Source: an uncultured Fusobacterium sp.
Lineage (GTDB): Bacteria; Fusobacteriota; Fusobacteriia; Fusobacteriales; Fusobacteriaceae
NCBI GenBank assembly: GCA_900541465.1
Contig: UQJY01000024.1
Coordinates: 1 to 14,214 of the forward strand
DNA length: 14,214 nucleotides
Reading direction: 5' to 3'
Position numbers and translations under genes: made by a program. The notes under the pieces are model-generated. The model was not told where the DNA came from and searched no databases. It was given only the letters and a program-made list of their open reading frames with translations. Position 1 is the first letter of the stretch. The number at the start of each line of letters is the position of its first letter. Shown one piece after another: positions 6,370 through 14,159 of the stretch.

Positions 6370-8082
6370 TTATTTTTCAAATATTGATTTTAATTTTTCA
6401 AGAGATTTTTCATTTACATATTCGTTAGCCACTCTGTCTTTCACTTCTGAAAATTCAGCTGACTTATATTTATTTTCTCTTGTTTTTTGGAATAAAAATA
6501 CATCATCACCCATTCTCAAAGTTTCAACTTTTTGAAGAGGAGCTTTATAAACTGCACCTGCAAGTTCTTCATTAAATCCTATTCCCGGAATATATCCTGT
6601 TTCACTTATTTTTTCAAAAAGTTCTCCCCCTGTATATTTATCTCTTGGAAGATCTTTGAAAGTGATTTCTCCAGAAGAAATTTTTTCAGCAGCTTTCTGA
6701 GCTTCAGCCAAAGCTTCTTTCATAGTTTCTTCAGATACTTTATAAGATACAAGGATATGACTTGCTTTTACTTTATTTTCAGCTTCGTTTTTGTCTGTTA
6801 CATAAATAATATGCTGACCAAATTGTGTTCCTACAACTTCAGGATAAATTTCTCCAGCTTTTCCTTCAAATGCTGCCTTTTCAAATTCAGGAACCATCTG
6901 ACCTTTTCCAAACCAGTCTAAATCTCCGCCTCTTGAAGCACTTGGACAGTCTGATTCAGCTTTTGCTGTATCAGCAAAATTATTTACAGTTACTTTTTTC
7001 ATTATATTTTCTGCTTTAGCTTTTGCTGCATCTTTATCAGCTTGAGAAGGCTCTGTTCTTAAAATTGCTATATAAGCATCAGCTGACGGATAGATATCGT
7101 ATCTTCCTTTGTTGTCTTTAAAATATTTCATTAAATCTTCATCATTATAAGTTATTTGTGATTTTACTTTTTCGGCAATTCCTTCATAAGCATCTTCCAC
7201 TCTTATTAAAACAGGAAGATTTTCATCAACTTCAACTCCGTATGATTTTGCAGAGTTAAGAATTTTTGCCTGATAATCTAATACTTTATCAAGCTGAAGT
7301 TCTGCATCTTCAGGATTCATTCCTTCACCAAGAAATTGTACATAAAGTTTGCTGTAGTCAACATTTGTAAAATCTATTCCATCTTTTGTTGTTTTTACTT
7401 TTTCTTCAAATCCTGCAAACTGCTCTCTCACGTCATCAAGCTTCATATTTTTCTTCATATTTTGAAGTTCTTTATAAAACTCTCTGTTTCCTGCTGTCTG
7501 CATTAAAGATTTTTTTAGACCGTCTTTTATAGTTTCAAAATCTGCTCCTGCAAACATAGTATATTTGTTGTCATTATACATTTTTAAAACTTCATCGTCA
7601 GATACCTTTGCATTTTCAGCAAAAGTTTCTAAAACTTTCATTCTTTTTAAAGATCTTTCTATCTCTTTTTTGAAAGAAGCTTTTGTATATCCTTGAGCCT
7701 GAAGCATTCTTTGAAACTGGTCTTTATCTTTTATTCTGTTTTCTATTGTTTCATATTCTCTGTTTACATCAGAACCTGATACTTTTATTTTTAAATTGTC
7801 AGCCATTTGTTGAACAAGTTCGTCCTCAATTGCCTGATCCACTGCAAGAGTTTCTAAAATTTTATCATCTCCTCTGTTTTGAAGATTTGCTGAAATCATA
7901 TTTTTAGCTCTTGCTATATTTACTGCATCAACTTTTTCACCGTTTATTTTAAAAGCATAATTTTTTACTGCAAGCTGAAATGACATTGTGTAGTATGCTG
8001 CTATAAGTGATGATAAAACAAATGCCAATGTAATAACTATTACAATAGGCTTCATTTTACTTCTAAATTTTCTGATTGCCAT
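6370..8082 (-). CDS. Membrane-anchored periplasmic foldase, PpiD/SurA-like peptidyl-prolyl isomerase
   Basis: The 570-residue protein has a short basic N-terminus and one transmembrane helix at about 11-31, leaving a large extracytoplasmic part. Residues about 45-175 form a SurA_N-like chaperone domain, with the FKKEIERSLKRMKVLE signature near 137-152. A parvulin rotamase domain spans about 333-430 and carries the family core GGDLDWFGKGQMVPEFEKAAF-type segment at 385-405 and FGQHIIYV at 421-428. A second parvulin-like module follows at about 438-535. It opens with the classic KASHILV, but its GELFEKISETGYIPG segment is degenerate and probably not catalytic. The architecture fits PpiD/PrsA-like folding factors for exported proteins. 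AAGGAG precedes the ATG by 7 bases. The 25-base gap to the regulator upstream and the single promoter imply co-transcription. Confidence 0.88.
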   Translation of the reverse strand: MAIRKFRSKMKPIVIVITLAFVLSSLIAAYYTMSFQLAVKNYAFKINGEKVDAVNIARAKNMISANLQNRGDDKILETLAVDQAIEDELVQQMADNLKIKVSGSDVNREYETIENRIKDKDQFQRMLQAQGYTKASFKKEIERSLKRMKVLETFAENAKVSDDEVLKMYNDNKYTMFAGADFETIKDGLKKSLMQTAGNREFYKELQNMKKNMKLDDVREQFAGFEEKVKTTKDGIDFTNVDYSKLYVQFLGEGMNPEDAELQLDKVLDYQAKILNSAKSYGVEVDENLPVLIRVEDAYEGIAEKVKSQITYNDEDLMKYFKDNKGRYDIYPSADAYIAILRTEPSQADKDAAKAKAENIMKKVTVNNFADTAKAESDCPSASRGGDLDWFGKGQMVPEFEKAAFEGKAGEIYPEVVGTQFGQHIIYVTDKNEAENKVKASHILVSYKVSEETMKEALAEAQKAAEKISSGEITFKDLPRDKYTGGELFEKISETGYIPGIGFNEELAGAVYKAPLQKVETLRMGDDVFLFQKTRENKYKSAEFSEVKDRVANEYVNEKSLEKLKSIFEK

Positions 8083-8107
8083 GGAAATTCTCCTTAGTTA
8101 GTTATTT

Positions 8108-9493
8108 TTATTTGTCGTCTAGTTTATACTTTCTGATTTTTTCGTATAATGTTGTTCTTCCTATTCCAAGTATCTTAGCTGTTTCTTGTTTGTTCCATCT
8201 AGTTCTTTGAAGAGCCATAGCAATAACAACTCTTTCCACGTCATCAAGACTGAATATTTCTTTTTCAAGAATGTCTTTAAGTGGTCCTAATCCAATTACA
8301 GTTTTATTTTCAACTGTATCTGATTTCATTTTTATTTCAAGAGGAAGATTTTCTACTCCGATAATTTTTTCATCAGATAAGATTATCATTCTTTCAAGCA
8401 TATTTCTTAATTCTCTTATATTTCCAGGGAATGAATATTCCATTAAATATTTCATTACTTCTCCAGAAAGAACAGGAATTGGTCTGTTTAAATCTTTTGC
8501 TATTCCGTTTATAAAGTAGTTTGAAAGTAAAGGAATGTCCTCTTTTCTGTCTCTTAAAGGCGGAACTTCAACTTTAAATCCTGTAAGTCTGTGATATAAA
8601 TCTTTTCTGAATTTACCTTTTTCTATTTCATCTCTTAAATCTTTGTCAGTAGAAACTATAAATCTTACGTCAACTCTTTTTGCTCTAGTTCCTCCAACTC
8701 TTTTGTATTCTCCGTATTCAATAACTCTTAAAATTTTAGTCTGAATTTTAATATCAATACCTGCGATTTCATCTAAGAACAGAGTTCCTCCGTCTATTTC
8801 TTCAAGTACACCTTTTTTGCTTGAAATAGCTCCAGGGAATGCCCCTCTTTCATATCCGAAAAGTTCTCTTTCAAGAGTTTCGCTTGTCATTGTTCCACAG
8901 TTCATAGTGACATAATCTTTCTTTCTTCTGTCACTTTTTCTGTAGATTTCTCTTGCAACAAGAGTTTTTCCAACTCCGCCCTCACCTGTTATAAGGATTG
9001 GTAAGTCTGTTGATGCAATTTTATCTATTTTTGATTTTACTTCTTTTATTTTTATAGACTGTCCTACAATTTCTTTTTGTTCTTCAAGTTCAGCAACTTT
9101 TTCTTTTAATTTTTTATATTTTTTTATTGTTTCAACATTAACAAGAGCAGGTTTTATTAATTTTACAATAGCTTCTCCGTCTATTGGTTTTACTGCATAA
9201 CTGTAAATTCCTGCTTTATCAAGTTCATCTAAAACTTCATCTGTTTCTTCGTCAATAAGTCCTATTGTAACAAACTCTTTTCCAACACCATTTAATTTTT
9301 TCTTAGCGTCAGAAAAATTGAACCATGTTAAATACTGATCCAATATAACAACATCAAAGTCACTTTCTCTAAGCATATCAAGTCCGTCTAAAAGATTATT
9401 GAATGTTATTACTTCATAATACTTTAACAGCTCTTTTCTAAGCTCTTTTAATACCTCTTTTCTTTCTGAAATAGCCAAAATCGATTTTTTCAT
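8108..9493 (-). CDS. NtrC-family AAA+ transcriptional regulator with degenerate receiver and GAFPGA loop
   Basis: The 461-residue protein has three parts. Residues 1-118 are receiver-like with D52 (VVILDQ) and K102 (VKP) in place, but the usual acidic pair near residues 9-10 is S-E and the conserved Thr/Ser switch position is not evident, so phosphorylation is doubtful. Residues 143-375 are the AAA+ domain: Walker A GEGGVGKT (170-177), Walker B GTLFLDE (236-242), arginine-finger region FRKDLYHRL (295-303) and sensor II GNIRELRN (357-364). The sigma-54 contact loop, normally GAFTGA, reads GAFPGA (217-222). Residues 418-457 are a Fis-type helix-turn-helix (NKQETAKILGIGRTTLYEKIRKY). No sensor kinase gene is adjacent. 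The altered loop, receiver and strong sigma-70 promoter suggest it may not act by the standard sigma-54 route. GGAGG lies just before the ATG. Confidence 0.9.
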   Translation of the reverse strand: MKKSILAISERKEVLKELRKELLKYYEVITFNNLLDGLDMLRESDFDVVILDQYLTWFNFSDAKKKLNGVGKEFVTIGLIDEETDEVLDELDKAGIYSYAVKPIDGEAIVKLIKPALVNVETIKKYKKLKEKVAELEEQKEIVGQSIKIKEVKSKIDKIASTDLPILITGEGGVGKTLVAREIYRKSDRRKKDYVTMNCGTMTSETLERELFGYERGAFPGAISSKKGVLEEIDGGTLFLDEIAGIDIKIQTKILRVIEYGEYKRVGGTRAKRVDVRFIVSTDKDLRDEIEKGKFRKDLYHRLTGFKVEVPPLRDRKEDIPLLSNYFINGIAKDLNRPIPVLSGEVMKYLMEYSFPGNIRELRNMLERMIILSDEKIIGVENLPLEIKMKSDTVENKTVIGLGPLKDILEKEIFSLDDVERVVIAMALQRTRWNKQETAKILGIGRTTLYEKIRKYKLDDK

Positions 9494-9552
9494 TTCGACC
9501 TCCTATATTAAATTTAATTTTTATACACAATTTTCTTTTTTATACTATCTGT

Positions 9553-9581
9553 ATTATAATAGATATTCTGTGTTTTTTCAA
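9553..9581 (-). promoter_or_regulatory. Strong promoter of the regulator-ppiD unit
   Basis: On the minus strand TTGAAA (9576-9581), exactly 17 bases, then a perfect TATAAT (9553-9558) make the best sigma-70 promoter in the window. A run rich in A residues directly upstream of the -35 may act as an UP element. Transcription would start near 9546, giving a leader of about 50 bases. The -10 sits within a 10-base palindrome (TATTATAATA) flanked by TATCT/AGATA. This could be an operator, but is also likely in AT-rich DNA. Confidence 0.75.
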
Positions 9582-9629
9582 TACTTTTTTAAATTTTCTG
9601 TACTATTTTTATAAAGTTTTGATTTTTTA

Positions 9630-9659
9630 GTGAACTCCTGTTTTGCTGAAACGAGACAC
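9630..9659 (-). other. Imperfect hairpin after rseP
   Basis: Eleven bases after the rseP stop, the minus strand can pair GTG/CAC, CTC/GAG and GTTT/AAAC around a 5-base loop, with small internal bulges. It is followed by TAAAAAATC rather than a U-run, so it is a poor intrinsic terminator. It may be an RNA processing or pausing site; read-through from the uppS operon into the regulator is possible. Confidence 0.3.
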
Positions 9660-9670
9660 CTGTGATACTT

Positions 9671-10687
9671 CTACTTTCCTGTCAAATTAAAAAAGTCGTT
9701 AGTAGTAATAAAAATAATCAAAATGAATAATATAAGTATCCCGACTTTATGAACATTCTCTTCAATTTTTTTATTTACTTTTATTCCAAACATTTCCAAT
9801 ATAACAAAAATTATTCTTCCTCCGTCAAGTGCCGGGAATGGAAGAAGATTAAATATCCCTACATTTACAGAAAGTATTGCCATTATCCAGATAATTGAAA
9901 AAACTCCCTGCTCGCTGGCTTCTCCTACAATATTTACTATTCCTATTGGTCCGCTTATATCACTTCTGCTCACTTTTCCAGCAGCTATCATCTTAAAGCC
10001 GTTTAAAATTTCTCCGAAAATATTTATAAATCCTTTTCCGCTTATTTTAAGAGCTTCACTTACTCCAAATTTTTCTATTCTGTAATCTGGAAGTATTCCA
10101 AGATAATATCTGTCATCTGGTCCTTTATTAAGTTTTACTTCCAAAACTTCTCTTTGTTTATTTCTTTCAATCACAACTTTTTTTAATTCATCTTTATTAG
10201 GAAGTTCTGAAATTATCCCTCTTATTTCTGTCCATTTCTCTATTTTATGATTTTCTATCTCAAGGATTAAATCCCCTTCTTTAAAACTGCTCTTTGAAGC
10301 TTCTGCTACCTTTCCTACAACAGGAAGCGGATTTAAAATTACTTCTCCCTGACTCATAGTTATTCCAAAAAGAATAAAATAAGTCAAAAGAAAATTCATA
10401 AATACACCTGCAAAAAGAACTGCAAATCTGACAAAAGGATTTCTTTTGTTAAATCCCCCTTCAACATCATCATCTACTTCCATGCCCTCAATATTAACAA
10501 ACCCTCCAACGGGGATAGACCTAAAAGTGTATTTTGTTTTTTCTCCTTCATATGTATATACTTCTGGACCCATACCTATTGCAAATTCTGAAACAGGTAT
10601 CTTAAAAAATTTGGCACACAAAAAATGTCCAAGTTCATGTATCATTATTATTATTCCCAATACCAAAAGGGAAATTAGTATTTTCAT
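9671..10687 (-). CDS. rseP: Site-2 protease RseP-like, intramembrane zinc metalloprotease
   Basis: The 338-residue membrane protein cleaves transmembrane segments, for example of anti-sigma factors or remnant signal peptides. The first membrane helix carries HELGH at 17-21 (two zinc ligands and the catalytic Glu). The third ligand region is the NLLPFPALDGG motif at 280-290. A single PDZ domain lies at about 118-190, against two in E. coli RseP, which fits the shorter Gram-positive-type form. Further membrane helices are at about 89-110, 262-282 and 315-330. The ATG follows the tmk stop codon with no gap (TAG then ATG), with GGAGG four bases before it, so translation is likely coupled. It is last in the uppS-cdsA-dxr-tmk operon. 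No RseA-like anti-sigma gene is nearby, so the substrate is unknown. Confidence 0.95.
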   Translation of the reverse strand: MKILISLLVLGIIIMIHELGHFLCAKFFKIPVSEFAIGMGPEVYTYEGEKTKYTFRSIPVGGFVNIEGMEVDDDVEGGFNKRNPFVRFAVLFAGVFMNFLLTYFILFGITMSQGEVILNPLPVVGKVAEASKSSFKEGDLILEIENHKIEKWTEIRGIISELPNKDELKKVVIERNKQREVLEVKLNKGPDDRYYLGILPDYRIEKFGVSEALKISGKGFINIFGEILNGFKMIAAGKVSRSDISGPIGIVNIVGEASEQGVFSIIWIMAILSVNVGIFNLLPFPALDGGRIIFVILEMFGIKVNKKIEENVHKVGILILFILIIFITTNDFFNLTGK

Positions 10688-11368
10688 CTATCCTCCAAAA
10701 ATTTCGCTTTCAACAGCTTTAAAAATATCATCTGATATTTCTTCTATAGTTTTAAGTTTACCGTCTTTTACACATAAAATCTCTGTCCAGCCTTCTGATT
10801 TTGCAATTTCACAGGCATTTTTATAAGATTTCAGCATATATTCAGGATCTTTCTCATGTATGTCTTTTTTCATCTCTCCTGTAATCTTATTTTCTCTGTT
10901 TTTCATTAATTCTTGAGCAAATTCAAAAGGCATATTTATAAAAATAACCATATCAGGCTTTGGTATTTCCATTTTTTCAAATTCTAAATCCACAAGCCAT
11001 TTCATATATTTTTCTTTTTCTGCTTTATCTTCTATCTTAGAACCTTGATGTATCATATTTGACTGAGTATATCTGTCTGTTACAACCACTCCGCCATTAG
11101 TATAAAAATCTTCCCACTCCTTTTTATATGAAGCATATCTGTCTACTGCATACATAGTTGAAGCAGGATAAGGGTTAACACTTAAAGCATTTTTTCCAAA
11201 TTCTCCGGCAAGATACATTTTTACAGGGGCACAAGCTGGACTTTCATAATTTGGAAATGTTATTTTTTTTACATCTATTCCTTTTTCTGCAAGTCTTTCA
11301 TATAATTTTTTAGTTTGTGTCTCCTTACCGCTGGAATCTGTTCCTTCGATAACAATTAATTTTCCCAT
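10688..11368 (-). CDS. tmk: Thymidylate kinase (dTMP kinase family)
   Basis: The 226-residue kinase would phosphorylate dTMP to dTDP for DNA synthesis. The P-loop is GTDSSGKE at 9-16, with Glu where most dTMP kinases have Thr or Ser after the Lys. YAVDRYASYKKEW at 73-85 and VVTDRYTQSNM at 95-105 give the two DRY motifs that bind substrate. The protein is somewhat longer than the common form of about 205-210 residues and belongs to the variant seen in clostridia and relatives, with an NPYPAS segment before the first DRY. A different deoxynucleotide specificity cannot be excluded. The gene is placed between dxr and rseP with an 11-base gap upstream (GAGG 6 bases before the ATG) and no gap downstream. 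This position inside an isoprenoid and lipid operon suggests coordination with growth rather than a pathway link. Confidence 0.9.
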   Translation of the reverse strand: MGKLIVIEGTDSSGKETQTKKLYERLAEKGIDVKKITFPNYESPACAPVKMYLAGEFGKNALSVNPYPASTMYAVDRYASYKKEWEDFYTNGGVVVTDRYTQSNMIHQGSKIEDKAEKEKYMKWLVDLEFEKMEIPKPDMVIFINMPFEFAQELMKNRENKITGEMKKDIHEKDPEYMLKSYKNACEIAKSEGWTEILCVKDGKLKTIEEISDDIFKAVESEIFGG

Positions 11369-11379
11369 TTTTTACCTCA

Positions 11380-12531
11380 TTATTTTCCGTAATTTGCATA
11401 TACCCATTTTCTTGTTTCTTCATCAACTTTTAAAATTATTTCAAGATTTTCAATTTCCACAGGCATATGATTATCCATAGCTTTTTCTATTACATCATAT
11501 ATTTCTAAAAATTTTATTTTTTCTTTCATAAAAAGTTCAACTGCAACTTCATTGGCAGCATTGAATACAACAGGCATAGTTCCCCCTGTTTTTCCAGCTC
11601 TGTATGCTAAAGGAAGCCCTTTAAATGTCTCCATATCAGGTTCTTCAAAAGTAAGATTTCCTGCTTTCATTAAATCTAATTTTTCCAGAGCAGTGCTTTC
11701 TTCTCTTTCAGGATAAGTAAATGCAAGCTGAATAGGAAGCTTCATATCTGTTGCCCCAAGCTGTGCAACCATAGCATTATCTTTATATTCAACCAAAGAG
11801 TGAACAATACTCTGAGGATGAACTGCAACCTTTATTCTATCATAATCTATTCCAAAAAGCTCATGAGCTTCTATTACTTCAAGACCCTTGTTAACAAGTG
11901 TTGAAGAATCAATAGTTATCTTTTTACCCATAGACCATTTTGGATGTTTTAAAGCTTCTGAAACAGTTATTTCTTCCAGTTCATCTCTTTTTTTCCCTCT
12001 GAAAGAACCACCGCTTGCTGTTATAATAAGATTTTTAACATCTTCTCTTCTTCCTGCTGAAAGAGATTGAAAAAGTGCTGAATGTTCACTGTCAACAGGA
12101 ATAATTTCTGCCTCAGGATATTCTTTTAAAAGTCTATTTATATATGCTCCGCCTGCAACCATTGTTTCTTTGTTGGCAAGTGCAATACGTTTTCCTTTTT
12201 TTATTGCTTCAACTGTTGCTTCTATTCCTATAACTCCGCTTACTGCTGTAAGAATTATATCTGTTTCCTCAAGTTCTCCAAGTTTTTTTAATCCCTCTCT
12301 TCCAAAAAATAAATTAACTTCAGGAAACTCTTTTTTTATTGCTTCAAATCCCTCTTCTGTTCCTATTGAAACATATTTAGGATTAAATTCTTTTATCTGC
12401 TCCATCACAAGTTTGTAATTTGTGTGACCGCTAAGTGCAACTACATTAAATTCATCTCTTTTTTGTCTTATGACTTCTAAAGCATTTGTACCTATGCTCC
12501 CTGTTGACCCTAATATAGTTATATTTTTCAT
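11380..12531 (-). CDS. dxr: 1-deoxy-D-xylulose 5-phosphate reductoisomerase
   Basis: The 383-residue enzyme converts DXP to 2-C-methyl-D-erythritol 4-phosphate with NADPH, the committed step of the MEP isoprenoid pathway. The nucleotide-binding GSTGSIG is at 8-14. Metal ligands are D147 and E149 in PVDSEHSA, plus E218 in NKGLEVIEA. The flexible active-site loop includes HPKWSMG at 196-202, and ASGGSFRG at 172-179 binds the substrate phosphate. Length and all catalytic residues are standard. The start codon is preceded by a GGGGA Shine-Dalgarno about 10 bases away. Its product feeds isopentenyl diphosphate to UppS, the first gene in the same operon. Confidence 0.98.
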   Translation of the reverse strand: MKNITILGSTGSIGTNALEVIRQKRDEFNVVALSGHTNYKLVMEQIKEFNPKYVSIGTEEGFEAIKKEFPEVNLFFGREGLKKLGELEETDIILTAVSGVIGIEATVEAIKKGKRIALANKETMVAGGAYINRLLKEYPEAEIIPVDSEHSALFQSLSAGRREDVKNLIITASGGSFRGKKRDELEEITVSEALKHPKWSMGKKITIDSSTLVNKGLEVIEAHELFGIDYDRIKVAVHPQSIVHSLVEYKDNAMVAQLGATDMKLPIQLAFTYPEREESTALEKLDLMKAGNLTFEEPDMETFKGLPLAYRAGKTGGTMPVVFNAANEVAVELFMKEKIKFLEIYDVIEKAMDNHMPVEIENLEIILKVDEETRKWVYANYGK

Positions 12532-12554
12532 TTTGCTACTTCCCCTTCAAAAAA

Positions 12555-13370
12555 TTAATAAACAAAGATTTTTAATATATAGTAAACTGTTGGAACAACA
12601 AATATCATACTGTCAAATCTGTCTAAAATTCCACCGTGTTCCCCTAAAATTCTTCCTGAATCTTTTATTTTAAATTCTCTTTTAAACATAGATTCTGCAA
12701 GGTCTCCGATTTGTGCAACAATACTCACAAGAAAACCTAGAACTCCGACTATAAAATAATTTTCAGGAAGCAGTTTAAATTTCATATTTATAAGACATAT
12801 TGCAAGTATTGTAAAAACAATAGCTCCTATTGCTCCCTCTTTTGATTTTTTAGGGCTTATTATGCTGAATCCCTCTTTAAAGAATTTTCTTCCTATATTT
12901 ATACCTACAAAATATGCAGCACTGTCGCATACCCACACCATAACCTGAACTGCCATAAGCCATTTTCCTCCGTCTGGAAGATAAGTAAGAAGAATAATAT
13001 GACTGAATAAAATAGATATATAAGCAACTCCAAGAGCTGTCACTCCAATATCAATGCTGGCATTTTCCACTTTATTTTCAAAAATTCTTATTCCCATAGT
13101 GCATATTACAAGGGCCACAACCGGCAGAAGAATAAGTGTATCCATTTTCAAAGGATTTGAAAAATAAATTAAATTTGGGATAACAAGCCCTGCACATATT
13201 CCAAGTTTTGAAAACGGTTTCTGCCCTGCAAGTTCAGACATTTTGTAAAACTCATATAATCCAATTCCGATAACTGCATTTGTAAATACAAGAAGAGGAA
13301 GTCCTCCGCTGTAATACACATACATTAAAACCGGTATTCCAACCAATGCTACCAGTATTCTATTTAACAT
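12555..13370 (-). CDS. cdsA: Phosphatidate cytidylyltransferase (CDP-diglyceride synthase)
   Basis: The 271-residue integral membrane enzyme makes CDP-diacylglycerol from phosphatidic acid and CTP, the branch point for phospholipid synthesis. It has about seven or eight hydrophobic segments. The C-terminal family signature runs from S227 to D253 (SMFKRE, KDSGR, HGGILDRFD). Two further conserved motifs, DSAAYFVG at 149-156 and SPKKSKEG at 172-179, are present. The ATG lies inside the end of uppS, giving an 11-base overlap, and GGAGG within the uppS coding sequence supplies the ribosome binding site 8 bases before it. The two genes are therefore probably translated together. Confidence 0.96.
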   Translation of the reverse strand: MLNRILVALVGIPVLMYVYYSGGLPLLVFTNAVIGIGLYEFYKMSELAGQKPFSKLGICAGLVIPNLIYFSNPLKMDTLILLPVVALVICTMGIRIFENKVENASIDIGVTALGVAYISILFSHIILLTYLPDGGKWLMAVQVMVWVCDSAAYFVGINIGRKFFKEGFSIISPKKSKEGAIGAIVFTILAICLINMKFKLLPENYFIVGVLGFLVSIVAQIGDLAESMFKREFKIKDSGRILGEHGGILDRFDSMIFVVPTVYYILKIFVY

Positions 13371-14061
13371 CTAATCTTCCTCCAAATCTTCTTTCTCTTT
13401 TACTGTAACTTAATATTGCCTTTTCCATTTCTACTTCATCAAAATCAGGCCAGTATTTATCTGTAATATAAATTTCTGAATAAGCTATCTGCCATAATAA
13501 AAAGTTTGATATTCTAAACTCTCCGCTTGTTCTGATGACAAAATCAGGATCAGGAATATCATTATAAAGATATTTTGAAAATTCTTCCTCTGTTATAGAA
13601 GTTTTTCCTTCTTTTAAAATTTTATTTACTGCATCTGTTATCTCTGCTCTTCCACCATAATTAAAAGCTATATTAAGAGTCATCTCATAATCTTTTGAAG
13701 TTGCTTCTTCAAGTTCCTTTATAGCCTCCATAAGAGATGGATTAACTCCCTCCTCTCTTCCTGAAACCATAAATCTTATTTTATTTTTCAAAAGATTTTC
13801 TCTTTCTGATTTTATATAACTTTTAAAAAGGAACATAAGAGCATCTACTTCTTCCTGTGATCTTTTCCAGTTTTCAGTAGAAAAAGCATAGACAGTCAGA
13901 TAAGTTACTCCTATTTTATTGCAGTATTCCATTATTTTTCTTAAAGTATTTGCTCCTGCTTTATGCCCAAATACTCTCGGCTTGTTCTGATTTTTTGCCC
14001 ATCTTCCATTACCGTCCATTATAATGGCAATGTGATTGGGAACATTTAGTATTTTTTCCAA
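13360..14061 (-). CDS. uppS: Undecaprenyl diphosphate synthase (cis-prenyltransferase)
   Basis: The 233-residue cytosolic enzyme condenses isopentenyl diphosphate onto farnesyl diphosphate to give the C55 carrier lipid precursor for cell-wall and surface polysaccharides. Family motifs are IAIIMDGNGRWA with catalytic D16 at 11-22, FGHKAGA at 31-37, YAFSTENWKRS at 58-68, LNIAFNYGGR at 129-138 and RTSGEFRISNFLLWQ at 177-191 followed by WPDFDE. The start is a TTG at 14061. It has GAGGTG five bases upstream, and no in-frame ATG occurs before the one inside the catalytic motif, so TTG initiation is well supported. It is the first gene of the operon. Confidence 0.97.
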   Translation of the reverse strand: MEKILNVPNHIAIIMDGNGRWAKNQNKPRVFGHKAGANTLRKIMEYCNKIGVTYLTVYAFSTENWKRSQEEVDALMFLFKSYIKSERENLLKNKIRFMVSGREEGVNPSLMEAIKELEEATSKDYEMTLNIAFNYGGRAEITDAVNKILKEGKTSITEEEFSKYLYNDIPDPDFVIRTSGEFRISNFLLWQIAYSEIYITDKYWPDFDEVEMEKAILSYSKRERRFGGRLDVK

Positions 14062-14086
14062 GCTATCACCTCACTTAATCTACTAA

Positions 14087-14115
14087 ATTCTATCATAATA
14101 TGCTATTTTTTTCCA
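14087..14115 (-). promoter_or_regulatory. Candidate promoter of the uppS-cdsA-dxr-tmk-rseP operon
   Basis: On the minus strand TGGAAA (14110-14115), 17 bases, then TAGAAT (14087-14092) preceded by TGA, giving an extended -10. The layout is the same as the candidate rnpB promoter. The start would be near 14080, leaving a leader of about 20 bases before the TTG start codon. Confidence 0.5.
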
Positions 14116-14159
14116 TAAATAAAAAAAGTGTACTGATTTTTATATTTATTACAGCTTTC

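Noticed and set aside
6532..6921. Plus-strand open frame of 129 codons
   Set aside because: It lies wholly antisense to the ppiD-like gene, is Phe/Ser-rich as expected for such shadows, and has no plausible start region.
8108..9493. Ordinary sigma-54 activator with nearby -24/-12 promoters
   Set aside because: The loop is GAFPGA, no GG-N10-GC element is seen in the intergenic regions, and the gene's own promoter is a sigma-70 type.
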